Source: Emticicia aquatilis
GTDB taxonomy: Bacteria > Bacteroidota > Bacteroidia > Cytophagales > Spirosomataceae
Length of the DNA: 64,000 nucleotides
Assembly: GCF_014644295.1 (NCBI RefSeq)
Contig: NZ_BMKK01000007.1
Span: 186,001 to 250,000, forward strand
Direction: 5' to 3'
Shown here: positions 8,932 to 16,774 of the stretch, one piece after another
Layout of the letters: the number at the start of each line of letters is the position of its first letter
Position numbering within the stretch: position 1 is the stretch's first letter
Notes under the pieces: model-generated
What the model was told of the DNA's origin: nothing
Database searches by the model: none
What the model saw: the letters and a program-made list of their open reading frames with translations, nothing else
Translations under genes and position numbers: made by a program

Positions 8932-9417
8932 TTAAAATTTCCATTTTTGTTCAAACATTATTGTGCTTGAATTGTCCCCTTTGTATTCATTAAAAAGTTG
9001 ATTTATTAGTTTCAATAACCTATCTATTTCTTCTTCTTCTAAGTTGAACTTAATAATGATATTATCTAAAAATTCTATGAAAGAAGTAATAACGTCTATT
9101 GATTCACTTTTAGTCAAATTAGAATAAAGATTACTTTTAGATAGAAAAATGGAAAATGTCAATTTTATGTAATTTTTCAATAAATAATCATCTGTAACTT
9201 TATCAAAAAGTTCTAAAGTTATACTAATACATTTACAAATTTCAGTGAATATATAACTTTCTCTTGCTTCTTTAGAAATATAATCAAATGTGTTTTTTCT
9301 ACCCATCCTAAAGTCAATATCTAACTCATCATCTGAATATTTAGAGTCCATCAGCACCCTATTTTGAGGAGGTTTTGGTACTTCTGGTAATTTATTTTCA
9401 CCCTCTGATTCTGCCAT
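8932..9417 (-). CDS. Hypothetical protein with PEVPKPP N-terminal motif
   Basis: 161 residues, mainly helical (YIFTEICKCISITLELFDKV; DYLLKNYIKLTFSIFLSKSN). Its N-terminus, NKLPEVPKPPQNRVLMD, matches the neighbour upstream (NPEVPKSPEPPKIRTLVD). It is the last of three co-directional genes (10528 to 8932). Nothing points to an enzymatic function. Confidence 0.65.
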   Translation of the reverse strand: MAESEGENKLPEVPKPPQNRVLMDSKYSDDELDIDFRMGRKNTFDYISKEARESYIFTEICKCISITLELFDKVTDDYLLKNYIKLTFSIFLSKSNLYSNLTKSESIDVITSFIEFLDNIIIKFNLEEEEIDRLLKLINQLFNEYKGDNSSTIMFEQKWKF

Positions 9418-9498
9418 TATTTTTCTTCTGCTTTTTCATGGTTTGAATAATTAATTACAAAATTTGATAATCATATTATTTTACAATCCTTTTTTGAA

Positions 9499-9846
9499 TT
9501 ATTCACTTACTAACATACCACCACCCTTATTATCATCATCAACATTCTTTACTTCCCACTTAGGTTTAAGTCCCTGTATTTTGCTTTGAATAGCTTTACT
9601 TTCATCAGGGTCCTCTATCATCAAATTGGGTGTACTTTCAGTTGCTATTGTTTTAGGAATAGATTTCTTACCATTATCCTTTTTTTTATCTTTATCCTTT
9701 ACAAACTTCTCTAATAGTTTCCAACCAATAATAGCACCCACAGCAATAACCCCTACAGCATCAACTAAAGTTCTAATTTTGGGGGGTTCAGGAGATTTTG
9801 GAACTTCTGGATTTTTATCTTTATTTTCATTGTCTATACTTTCCAT
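9499..9846 (-). CDS. Small membrane protein with PEVPKSP N-terminal motif
   Basis: 115 residues. After an acidic start, NPEVPKSPEPPKIRTLVD is followed by one hydrophobic segment (AVGVIAVGAIIGWKLLEKFV) and a highly charged region (KDKDKKKDNGKKS). The mature tail faces one side of the membrane only. It starts 1 nt after the stop codon of the upstream three-helix membrane protein, so the pair is surely one operon. Function unknown. Confidence 0.65.
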   Translation of the reverse strand: MESIDNENKDKNPEVPKSPEPPKIRTLVDAVGVIAVGAIIGWKLLEKFVKDKDKKKDNGKKSIPKTIATESTPNLMIEDPDESKAIQSKIQGLKPKWEVKNVDDDNKGGGMLVSE

Positions 9847-9847
9847 C

Positions 9848-10528
9848 TTATTTGTCTTTCAAGGTAGGTTTTATTACATCAATTTTTAAAGAATCCTTTT
9901 TTATAAAAACAGTAGTATCAATAATATTATATTTATCTTTTGGATTAGAAAGATTTAACTCAATATGAAAATTTATTTTGTCTTCTTTTTCACTTTTATT
10001 TAAAAGTATGTTTGTTATGAAAAAAATTCCACACATAAATAATCCTATTAGCCCATAAAAAAAATACTTTTTAAAATGAAAAAAATGAGTAGATTTTAAA
10101 TCATTATTTGTTTGATAGTTGACTGTAGCAGTAATATATTGCTCAATTAGCCAAGTATTAAAAGCTTCATTTGCCACATCTGCTTTATCATGGAATAACC
10201 ACAGTTCCTTTCTATATTCTTCAATCTCATCTGGTCTGGGAAGTTCAATTGTTTTGAAACCAGAGTCAATATTTGAATAAAACTTTACAGTATAATATGC
10301 ACATATAATAAAAAAAATAGTTGAAAAGGAAAAAAGAACAATAAAACAGTAATCAATAAAGACCCAATTTATAAATTTATAAGCTGAAATCAAATAAAAG
10401 ATAATAGAAAACACACCTGTCAATAGGGTAATAGGAACAACTATTGAATTATTAAAATCTTTTCTTCTATCTACTTCTTTATAAAATAATTCTTTATAAA
10501 AATTCTGACGTTGCTCAAGTGTTATCAT
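9848..10528 (-). CDS. Multi-pass membrane protein, candidate effector or sensor of a three-gene operon
   Basis: 226 residues. There are two adjacent transmembrane helices (VVPITLLTGVFSIIFYLISA and a Phe/Ile-rich helix WVFIDYCFIVLFSFSTIFFI), then a charged helical domain (PRPDEIEEYRKELWLFHDKA) and a third helix (YFFYGLIGLFMCGIFFITNI), ending in a short soluble tail. Layout, size and the N-terminal KEVDRRKDFNNSIVVP remind me of SLATT-like membrane effectors associated with conflict systems. That resemblance is weak and unverified. Confidence 0.6.
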   Translation of the reverse strand: MITLEQRQNFYKELFYKEVDRRKDFNNSIVVPITLLTGVFSIIFYLISAYKFINWVFIDYCFIVLFSFSTIFFIICAYYTVKFYSNIDSGFKTIELPRPDEIEEYRKELWLFHDKADVANEAFNTWLIEQYITATVNYQTNNDLKSTHFFHFKKYFFYGLIGLFMCGIFFITNILLNKSEKEDKINFHIELNLSNPKDKYNIIDTTVFIKKDSLKIDVIKPTLKDK

Positions 10529-10658
10529 GGTAATAAATTGAGAAAAAGTTTTAATTGGTTCAATTCAAAACTAAATATAATAAATAGTATTCCATTAATC
10601 TTACTTCCCCTATTTACTTAATATAAAATGATGGTATATAAGGGCTGTATTTATTGGT

Positions 10659-10841
10659 TTGGGTAGAACTTCAACAGATAAACCAAGTATTAGTCAAGAA
10701 GAATTATGTTATCTTGCAAATATCTCAAAAAATCAAATTGGCAATATTGAAAGAGGTGAAGTAAATGAAACAATTTCTACTGTTTTTGCCTTAGCCAAAT
10801 CTCTTCAAATTGAAATTATAGATTTATTCAAATTTGAGTAA
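10659..10841 (+). pseudogene. N-terminally truncated XRE-type HTH gene (remnant or TTG-started small protein)
   Basis: About 60 codons with the second half of an XRE domain: ISQEELCYLANISKNQIGNI, then NETISTVFALAKSLQIEIID. The first helix that normally precedes SQEEL is missing or unrecognisable. No ATG starts the frame; the only candidate is TTG at 10659, and an in-frame stop lies at 10629. I read it as a decayed regulator, but a short functional protein cannot be excluded. Confidence 0.55.
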
Positions 10842-10911
10842 GCTACAACTACTTCAATTATATATTTTTGAAAAGGTCATGTGATATATTTTTATCAACT
10901 AATTGAAGCTT

Positions 10912-12705
10912 TTATTCTTCCAACTTTGTTATACCAACTCCACAAAAAAGCCATTTTACATTATTTTTATCTACCAATATTTTCCTTATATCATCAGAAG
11001 CAATTCTACTATCTTTTGTTGTAAAATGCTTCCATTCTAAACCATCAAATCTAAATAAACCATCATTGTAAGTGCCAAACCATTTTATACCATTTTTATC
11101 TATTGCCATACAAGTAACTTCATGCTTACCAATGGTGCTATTTGTTAAATCATATTTTATCCAACTAACATTATCAAATTTTGAGACTCCCTTCCCAGAA
11201 CAAAACCATTTGTCTCCATTTCTATCAATAAGCATATCTCTAAAACTATCATCTGGAATAATTGCATTTGAAATGTCATATTTAGTCCAAGTATTATTGA
11301 AATATGAAGAGATTCCTTTTGCTGTAGCAAACCACTGCTTTCCATTTTCTTCAAATTTAACAGTATTTACAAAGTTGGTACATAGCCCACTATTAGTATT
11401 GGTATAATTTATCCAATTTCTTCCATCAAATCTACTCTCACCATAACCTGTACTTACCCATAAGGCACCAGATTTATCAAAATCTAATCCAAATATAATA
11501 TCACCAATTATCCCACTATTTTTAGTATTATAATTTTTCCAAATACCATTTTCAAATTTATATAAACCAGTATTTTGACTTCCAATCCATTTGTTGCCAA
11601 GTGAATCTATTACAAATGGACATTTTACACATTCAATCTCCTTTGTTGTATCTACTGCTGAATATTCAAATGAATTTCCATTGTATTGTATAAGTTTCAT
11701 TCCCTGATTAACTGCCCATATATTTCCAGCATTATCAAAAGTAGCATTTACTATCCTTGAAATATTAACTTCATTTTTAGAAGGTAAATTCAATAATTTG
11801 AAATGATTATTTTCAAAAAGATAAAAACCAGATGCTCCACCAACCCAAAGGTTTTTACCATCAAATGCTAATTTTTTAATATGATTGGTTTTTAATGAAG
11901 AGTTTGATGTGTTGTATTTTTTCCAATTCAATCCATCAAAGCAGAAAAGACCTGAACTGGTTGCTACCCAAGTTGTATTTTGAGAATCAACTATAATATC
12001 TGAAACCATGTAGGCAGAAAATCCATCAGGAATATTACTAAAATTCTGCCAATTATCATCTTTATATTGATAAATACCATTAATTAAAGTTCCTATCCAT
12101 ATTTCCTTATTCTGTCCTTCAACAATGCTTGTTACCCACACACTACTTTTATCAATTTGCTCAATTTCTTTCCAAATTTTACCATCAAAAGTTAATAATC
12201 CAACAAGCATTTGACCACACCAAAGTAGATTACTGGAATCCATAAATAAGCAAGAAATACTATTAGATTTCAATTTAGAATTCTTAGTATTAAAATTTTC
12301 TATTTCCCCCCTTTTTGACTTAAACACTCCATTTGAATTTGTGCCAAACCAAACTTCTCCTTTATTTCCTATTGCAATAGTAGAAATAAACTTGCCTTTT
12401 AATTCTTTTATATTATCCCATTTACCTTTAAAATAAGTTAACACACCATCATTAGTGCCTATCCAAATTTTACCTTTCTTATCTTTTTTTAAGCAATTAA
12501 CTTGATAATTGAAATCTTCAAATTGATTGAGTAAATTACCCTTTAAATCTGTTCGTTTTATCCCACTTGTACTACAAATCCAAACTTCATCCTGATTTAT
12601 TAAAATATCTGAGGTCAATTGGGTATTCAAGAAGGATGTCATTTTCTGTGACATACATAGATTAGCAAAAATGACTAAAAAACAGCTCAAAAGAATTCTT
12701 TTCAT
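10912..12705 (-). CDS. Secreted two-component-regulator-type beta-propeller protein (no kinase part)
   Basis: About 597 residues from ATG 12705 (MKRILLSCFLVIFANLCMSQ, a signal peptide). The frame is open to 12762, but that start would bury the signal. The rest is a string of Reg_prop-like blades, each with W-x-G-T/S and a YDG/FDG-x-x-W unit (SGLFCFDGLNWKKYNTSNSS; DGLFRFDGLEWKHFTTKDSR). No membrane helix, histidine kinase or Y_Y_Y domain follows, so it ends as a free propeller. A CVKCP motif before IDSLGNKWIG is shared with the paralogue at 21508-23304 (CSNCP before IDSLGN). Such a protein is unexpected in a defence island. Confidence 0.8.
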   Translation of the reverse strand: MKRILLSCFLVIFANLCMSQKMTSFLNTQLTSDILINQDEVWICSTSGIKRTDLKGNLLNQFEDFNYQVNCLKKDKKGKIWIGTNDGVLTYFKGKWDNIKELKGKFISTIAIGNKGEVWFGTNSNGVFKSKRGEIENFNTKNSKLKSNSISCLFMDSSNLLWCGQMLVGLLTFDGKIWKEIEQIDKSSVWVTSIVEGQNKEIWIGTLINGIYQYKDDNWQNFSNIPDGFSAYMVSDIIVDSQNTTWVATSSGLFCFDGLNWKKYNTSNSSLKTNHIKKLAFDGKNLWVGGASGFYLFENNHFKLLNLPSKNEVNISRIVNATFDNAGNIWAVNQGMKLIQYNGNSFEYSAVDTTKEIECVKCPFVIDSLGNKWIGSQNTGLYKFENGIWKNYNTKNSGIIGDIIFGLDFDKSGALWVSTGYGESRFDGRNWINYTNTNSGLCTNFVNTVKFEENGKQWFATAKGISSYFNNTWTKYDISNAIIPDDSFRDMLIDRNGDKWFCSGKGVSKFDNVSWIKYDLTNSTIGKHEVTCMAIDKNGIKWFGTYNDGLFRFDGLEWKHFTTKDSRIASDDIRKILVDKNNVKWLFCGVGITKLEE

Positions 12706-12732
12706 AAATGATTTAATTATTACAATTATTTT

Positions 12733-12776
12733 CCCAACCAATACATTTATACATATACACAATTTTCTTGGTTGGG
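12733..12776. repeat. Repeat family A, copy 2: CCCAACCAA / TTGGTTGGG, upstream of the propeller gene
   Basis: Perfect 9-bp arms (12733-12741, 12768-12776) lie 28 bp upstream of the propeller ATG at 12705. The spacer contains TATACATATAC-like AT-rich DNA. Location just before a start codon suits an operator or promoter element. Confidence 0.75.
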
Positions 12777-12825
12777 TGAGTTAAGAATAAAAAAGGTTTA
12801 ATAAAGTTTAATATATAATATCATT

Positions 12826-12886
12826 TATTACCTTCCTTTGGAGTAGATTCAGAAACAATTGTTTTTTAGGTAACTCCAAGAAAAGA
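12826..12886. repeat. Repeat family B, copy 2
   Basis: TTATTACCTTCCTTTGGAG on the left and GGTAACTCCAAGAAAAG on the right, with a different 26-nt middle. A half copy of family A (CCCCAACCAAAACAAT, 12896-12911) follows directly. Same order (A, then B, then half A) as at 8666-8815. Confidence 0.75.
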
Positions 12887-13003
12887 TAAAATTAACCCCA
12901 ACCAAAACAATATTATATTTTTACTAAAATATTTTAAGATTTTTAATATCCTCCACCACAATTTGAGGTTTATCCTTATATAATACTACCAACCCTTTCA
13001 CAA

Positions 13004-13282
13004 CTAAATTCTTTCTTCAATTTCAGCTTTTAAATTTAGTGCTTTGTAGGCTGCATCATACAATTCAACAGTTAATGGATTTTCTGGATACCTTTTATCT
13101 AAATTGATTAAAAATGTCTTTTTACCATCTTTATCAAATAGCCTTGTACTTGTTATGTAACCCTTAATTATAACTTCTTTACCTAAATAGTTTTTAGCTT
13201 GTTCAGCTTTTAGTGTATCATTTTGAGCAAATGAATTAATTCCTATGATAAGGAATAAAAATGTGATTGTTTTTTTATACAT
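13004..13282 (-). CDS. Small secreted OB-fold-like protein
   Basis: 92 residues. Signal peptide KTITFLFLIIGINSFAQ, then AKNYLGKEVIIKGYITSTRL and TFLINLDKRYPENPLTVELY. The pattern (A..lGk.v.v.G.v, then tFl.l...yP...ltv) matches exported OB-fold domains of Bacteroidota. The C-terminus (ALNLKAEIEERI) stops shortly after, so the domain may be slightly truncated. It is upstream of the secreted propeller gene on the same strand, separated by an A/B repeat cluster. Confidence 0.65.
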   Translation of the reverse strand: MYKKTITFLFLIIGINSFAQNDTLKAEQAKNYLGKEVIIKGYITSTRLFDKDGKKTFLINLDKRYPENPLTVELYDAAYKALNLKAEIEERI

Positions 13283-13442
13283 TACTTATTAGCTTATTTT
13301 TATAAGAGTACTGAAATAACAGTAGTTTAAGATAAAAATCTTAATTTAAAAGTTATTCAATTTTTTTTACTTTTCTCAAATATATAGTTTTTCAAAAAGT
13401 ATACCCAAATTGGTTAAAAATTTCAATAAATATTTTATTAAT

Positions 13443-14159
13443 ATGACTCTTGAAGAAAGTATATCAAACCTCCATTCTCAATTTCAACTCTTTTCATCAC
13501 AAGATTTTGATAAAGATTTGAGTATATTAAAGGTACTTTCAACTCTTCCAGAATATGCCTATCTTTTTGAATTTTATAAAGTGTATAAAGATTATTTTGG
13601 TATAATAAAGGATACTCAAGCAGTTAGTAGATATTCAACAAATAGAGACCTACCCTTCATTGGTAAAAATGCTTTGGAAAAGCAAGAGGTTAAATTTATT
13701 TTCTATTTTGAGGGCAGTTTAGCAGAAGAAGCCAAACTAAGTATTACTGTTTTATCTCACCTGTGGCTGACAACAGAAGAGGATATTATCAACAAGTTTT
13801 GTGGCAAAGGAAAGTGGTGGTATGAGAATAATTATAGATTTATTAAAGACAATCTTAATATATCAAATGAGGTTATTCAGAATTCATACATCACTGATTC
13901 TGTGAGATTTTCAGATAAAAATGGTAAAAGTGATGATGAAAAAAATAGAAAATTTATAAAACAAGAAATTTTACTTTTAAAGCCTAAATTGGTAATTTGT
14001 GTAGGTACAAAAGCAAAAGATTTGGTGGGCATGAAATATTATGACCAAAATACAAAATTCCATTATGTACCATTTCCATCTTTTCAATTTAAGTCAAAAG
14101 TTGAAGGATACAAAAGTAAGTATGAAGAGTTGAACTCTGTTCTAATTAGTTTAAATTGA
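13443..14159 (+). CDS. Uracil-DNA-glycosylase-like protein
   Basis: About 238 residues from ATG 13443 (MTLEESISNLHSQFQLFSSQ). The frame also allows a TTG start 33 nt earlier. The second half reads FIKQEILLLKPKLVICVGTK, then AKDLVG and FHYVPFPSFQF. This is the late-UDG-superfamily pattern (I..l.PklIv.lG..A, then h.v.HPS), with P in place of H in the PFPS motif. IKDNLNISNEVIQNSYITDS corresponds to the middle region. The fold call is from pattern only; catalytic competence is uncertain. It stands 27 bp upstream of an HNH nuclease gene on the same strand. Confidence 0.55.
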   Translation: MTLEESISNLHSQFQLFSSQDFDKDLSILKVLSTLPEYAYLFEFYKVYKDYFGIIKDTQAVSRYSTNRDLPFIGKNALEKQEVKFIFYFEGSLAEEAKLSITVLSHLWLTTEEDIINKFCGKGKWWYENNYRFIKDNLNISNEVIQNSYITDSVRFSDKNGKSDDEKNRKFIKQEILLLKPKLVICVGTKAKDLVGMKYYDQNTKFHYVPFPSFQFKSKVEGYKSKYEELNSVLISLN

Positions 14160-14186
14160 TAAAATGAAGCCTAAAATTCTAACTTG

Positions 14187-15299
14187 ATGAAAGATTATAT
14201 ATTCTCCAACATCAGTAAGATAATAGAAAGAGATAGCAAGACTACTACTTATAAGTTTGCTCTGTTAAGAGGTGTAATTGACATCATTCAAGATAATTCT
14301 CCTTTCATCACATTTTCAAATGAGAGAGCTTACTTTTCTTTTGGATTATTGATTGAAAAATGGTTGGTTTATTATTACCCAATTTTAGAATCAAATACTA
14401 CAATCCCACAAATTAATGGAGAAAATAATTTAGCTTTTGAAAATCAATTTAAGAGACTTATTTTTTTCTATAAAGATTTAGGTGGTTTATCAGCTTTTTA
14501 TAATGATTTGAAGAATAAGGGAATTCCAAAATATATTGAGAAAGACTTTATTGCATTATCCAACAAATTAAAGAATACAATATCAATGATGCCAATGAAA
14601 TACATAGGCACTTCAATTAATAGGGAATATTATTCTATTTTCAGGTTAGAAAGTCCAACCTCAAAGAAATATACTTCATCAATTGATATACAATTCTTAA
14701 TTGAGAATTATGGTAATTTTTCAATACCAATTGATTATTATGAAGCATTTAAAGTTTTAGGTAGTTTTATTTGTGGGCAAGATTCAATTCTTTTTAAATG
14801 GGCTTCATTTTCTGTTGGTGCATCTAAGCAAAATATATCAATAGAAAAGGTTATTAATGAGGTATTGAAAAGCCCCATCACTGAGAGGGATGTTGCATTG
14901 TCTAAAAAGCTTTACAAAAATATTTTACAAAAGGAAGGAAAAGTATTCTGTGTTTGGACTGGCAAGGCAATTACAAATTATGATATTGACCATGTAATTC
15001 CATTCTCTATTTGGAAAAACAATGACTTATGGAATCTATTACCTTCTATGAGTAGTATGAATAATCAAAAGAGAGATAAAATACCCTCTGCTGGGTTAAT
15101 TGAAAGTAGAAAAGATATGATAATTCACTATTGGGGATTAATCAATGAGTGCCAGCCACACAGATTTAAGAAAGAGATTCAAATTACTCTTTTAGGTACT
15201 AATTCTTTCTCAGATTGGGAAGATACCTCTATAAAGAAACTACAAAACATTAGTGATTACTTTATTTCAAGTAGAGGTTTTGAAGAGTGGAATTCTTAA
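14187..15299 (+). CDS. HNH endonuclease domain protein
   Basis: About 370 residues from ATG 14187. The C-terminal third carries the HNH motif: FCVWTGKAITNYDIDHVIPF near residues 254-273 (D and H of the metal site), NNDLWNLLPSMSSMNNQKRD (central N and final N-x-x-K), and KIPS. There is no Cys cluster. The N-terminal 240 residues are helical and unrecognised (SFALLRG-type start; ISMMPMKYIGTSINREYY), and probably hold partner or target recognition. Pairing with the glycosylase-like gene suggests a two-gene defence unit that nicks or cuts DNA with modified or damaged bases. Confidence 0.75.
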   Translation: MKDYIFSNISKIIERDSKTTTYKFALLRGVIDIIQDNSPFITFSNERAYFSFGLLIEKWLVYYYPILESNTTIPQINGENNLAFENQFKRLIFFYKDLGGLSAFYNDLKNKGIPKYIEKDFIALSNKLKNTISMMPMKYIGTSINREYYSIFRLESPTSKKYTSSIDIQFLIENYGNFSIPIDYYEAFKVLGSFICGQDSILFKWASFSVGASKQNISIEKVINEVLKSPITERDVALSKKLYKNILQKEGKVFCVWTGKAITNYDIDHVIPFSIWKNNDLWNLLPSMSSMNNQKRDKIPSAGLIESRKDMIIHYWGLINECQPHRFKKEIQITLLGTNSFSDWEDTSIKKLQNISDYFISSRGFEEWNS

Positions 15300-15326
15300 A
15301 CAGCTAAACATCAATAGTCCAAAATC

Positions 15327-16772
15327 TTACATATAAAAAGAGTATTTTAATTGTGGGTCTTCCCCTTCTTCAAGGTATTTAAGTATTTCACCAACTTTAT
15401 GGGAACATTCTATAGTAATTGGTGAACGTTTATCAAATTGTGTATTATTCCAATTCATTTTAGTTAATGCAAGAATTTCTTCACAAATCAGATTGGGAGA
15501 TTCATCAAACCTATATAGTCTTATTTGTAAAGGATTTGGAATATATTTTGATGTTGATGTTTCATAATATAAAACAGAACCTCTTGTATAAAGCAAATGA
15601 TTTTTATCATCAAATGCCAAATGTGTACCTCTCAATGGAGGGTAATTATGCTCTCTAAATAATCTATAATTTGTCCTACTAAGTATAGTAACTAAATCTA
15701 AAGCATCTATTTTATGTTTTTTAGCAGCCTGCAAAAAGCCCTCTTCTTCTTCCTCATTATAGTTTGAAGATTTATGAATAACTAATCTTTGTGGGCTTAT
15801 TTTTACTGCTAAACTGTACTCTGTTAATGCTCTATCAATAAGATTAAAGGCCTGCTCTGCTGTAAGATGAGGTATCCTATCATCTTTTCTCTCAAGAATT
15901 TCATCTCCTCTAAGAATTACCCCTTTACCTAACTCATCAAATATTTGAGCAATGCTTGTTTGTGTAGTTTTTCTATCTCTACTCTTATAAAAACTAATCC
16001 CTGCATAACAAACAATTGAAGAGTCTTTCTTTACAATTCCCCAAGGTGTACCTGATGCTTTATAGTAAAGTGCTGTAAAAAAATTCCAAGCTATTGTAGC
16101 TGGGTCTTGCATTTCACCACTTGGTTTTACAATTCTATCTCTTACTAATTGAATTGGTTTACCAAATTTCATAGCTTTGGCTTTTAACAATCTTCTAAAA
16201 TTTTGTTCAATTTCAGATTCTTCATTATCTAAGACATCTTCATCCACTATTTTTTCAATTCCATCCTCTTCAGGAGAATTATTATCAACAATCTCTGGCA
16301 ACAGAATTTTTGTAAAATCTTCTGGTAAAACACACAGGATCACATCTGGGCTTTTATTTTTAGATAGCCATTCTATCTCATTCAAATAAAGTTGAACTAT
16401 ATTTTCAATTAATTTCTCATAAGTCACATTCTTTTTTGTATCTTCAAAATCTGAGTTATTGATTTTTCTGATGTAACTTTCATCATACAGTATTTGAGAA
16501 GCAAATCCTTCATCTGCTTTATATCCCATAAAATCAGTAAACAATCTTGGTTTATTATTTTTTTCTTTGGATGGGATATGATTTTTACAATCATCTAACC
16601 ATGAGCAAATAAGTTCAATACTTATACTTTTTCCTATTATGCCTAATTTTATTATTTGGGGTCTGACTTTATCAATATCATAGGGGAATAATCTTCTGAT
16701 ACCATTCTTTGGGCAAACATCTTCACCAAGTCCAAACTTTAATATTGGTTCTTCTATATATCTTATATTCAT
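15327..16772 (-). CDS. Short prokaryotic Argonaute (MID-PIWI), predicted catalytically inactive
   Basis: 481 residues, the size of short pAgos without N and PAZ domains. The MID region includes LLKAKAMKFGKPIQLVRDRI (about 195-215). PIWI follows with PATIAWNFFTALYYKASGTP, WGIVKKDSSIVCYAGISFYK, KISPQRLVIHKSSNYNEEEE, and the terminal LTKMNWNNTQFDKRSPITIE. Positions of the catalytic DEDX tetrad are changed (GIS instead of GID; VIHKS), as is normal for short pAgos, which bind guides and targets but do not slice. The start codon follows the stop of the SMEK-APAZ gene by 2 nt, so the two are translated as a pair. Confidence 0.85.
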   Translation of the reverse strand: MNIRYIEEPILKFGLGEDVCPKNGIRRLFPYDIDKVRPQIIKLGIIGKSISIELICSWLDDCKNHIPSKEKNNKPRLFTDFMGYKADEGFASQILYDESYIRKINNSDFEDTKKNVTYEKLIENIVQLYLNEIEWLSKNKSPDVILCVLPEDFTKILLPEIVDNNSPEEDGIEKIVDEDVLDNEESEIEQNFRRLLKAKAMKFGKPIQLVRDRIVKPSGEMQDPATIAWNFFTALYYKASGTPWGIVKKDSSIVCYAGISFYKSRDRKTTQTSIAQIFDELGKGVILRGDEILERKDDRIPHLTAEQAFNLIDRALTEYSLAVKISPQRLVIHKSSNYNEEEEEGFLQAAKKHKIDALDLVTILSRTNYRLFREHNYPPLRGTHLAFDDKNHLLYTRGSVLYYETSTSKYIPNPLQIRLYRFDESPNLICEEILALTKMNWNNTQFDKRSPITIECSHKVGEILKYLEEGEDPQLKYSFYM

Positions 16773-16774
16773 AC

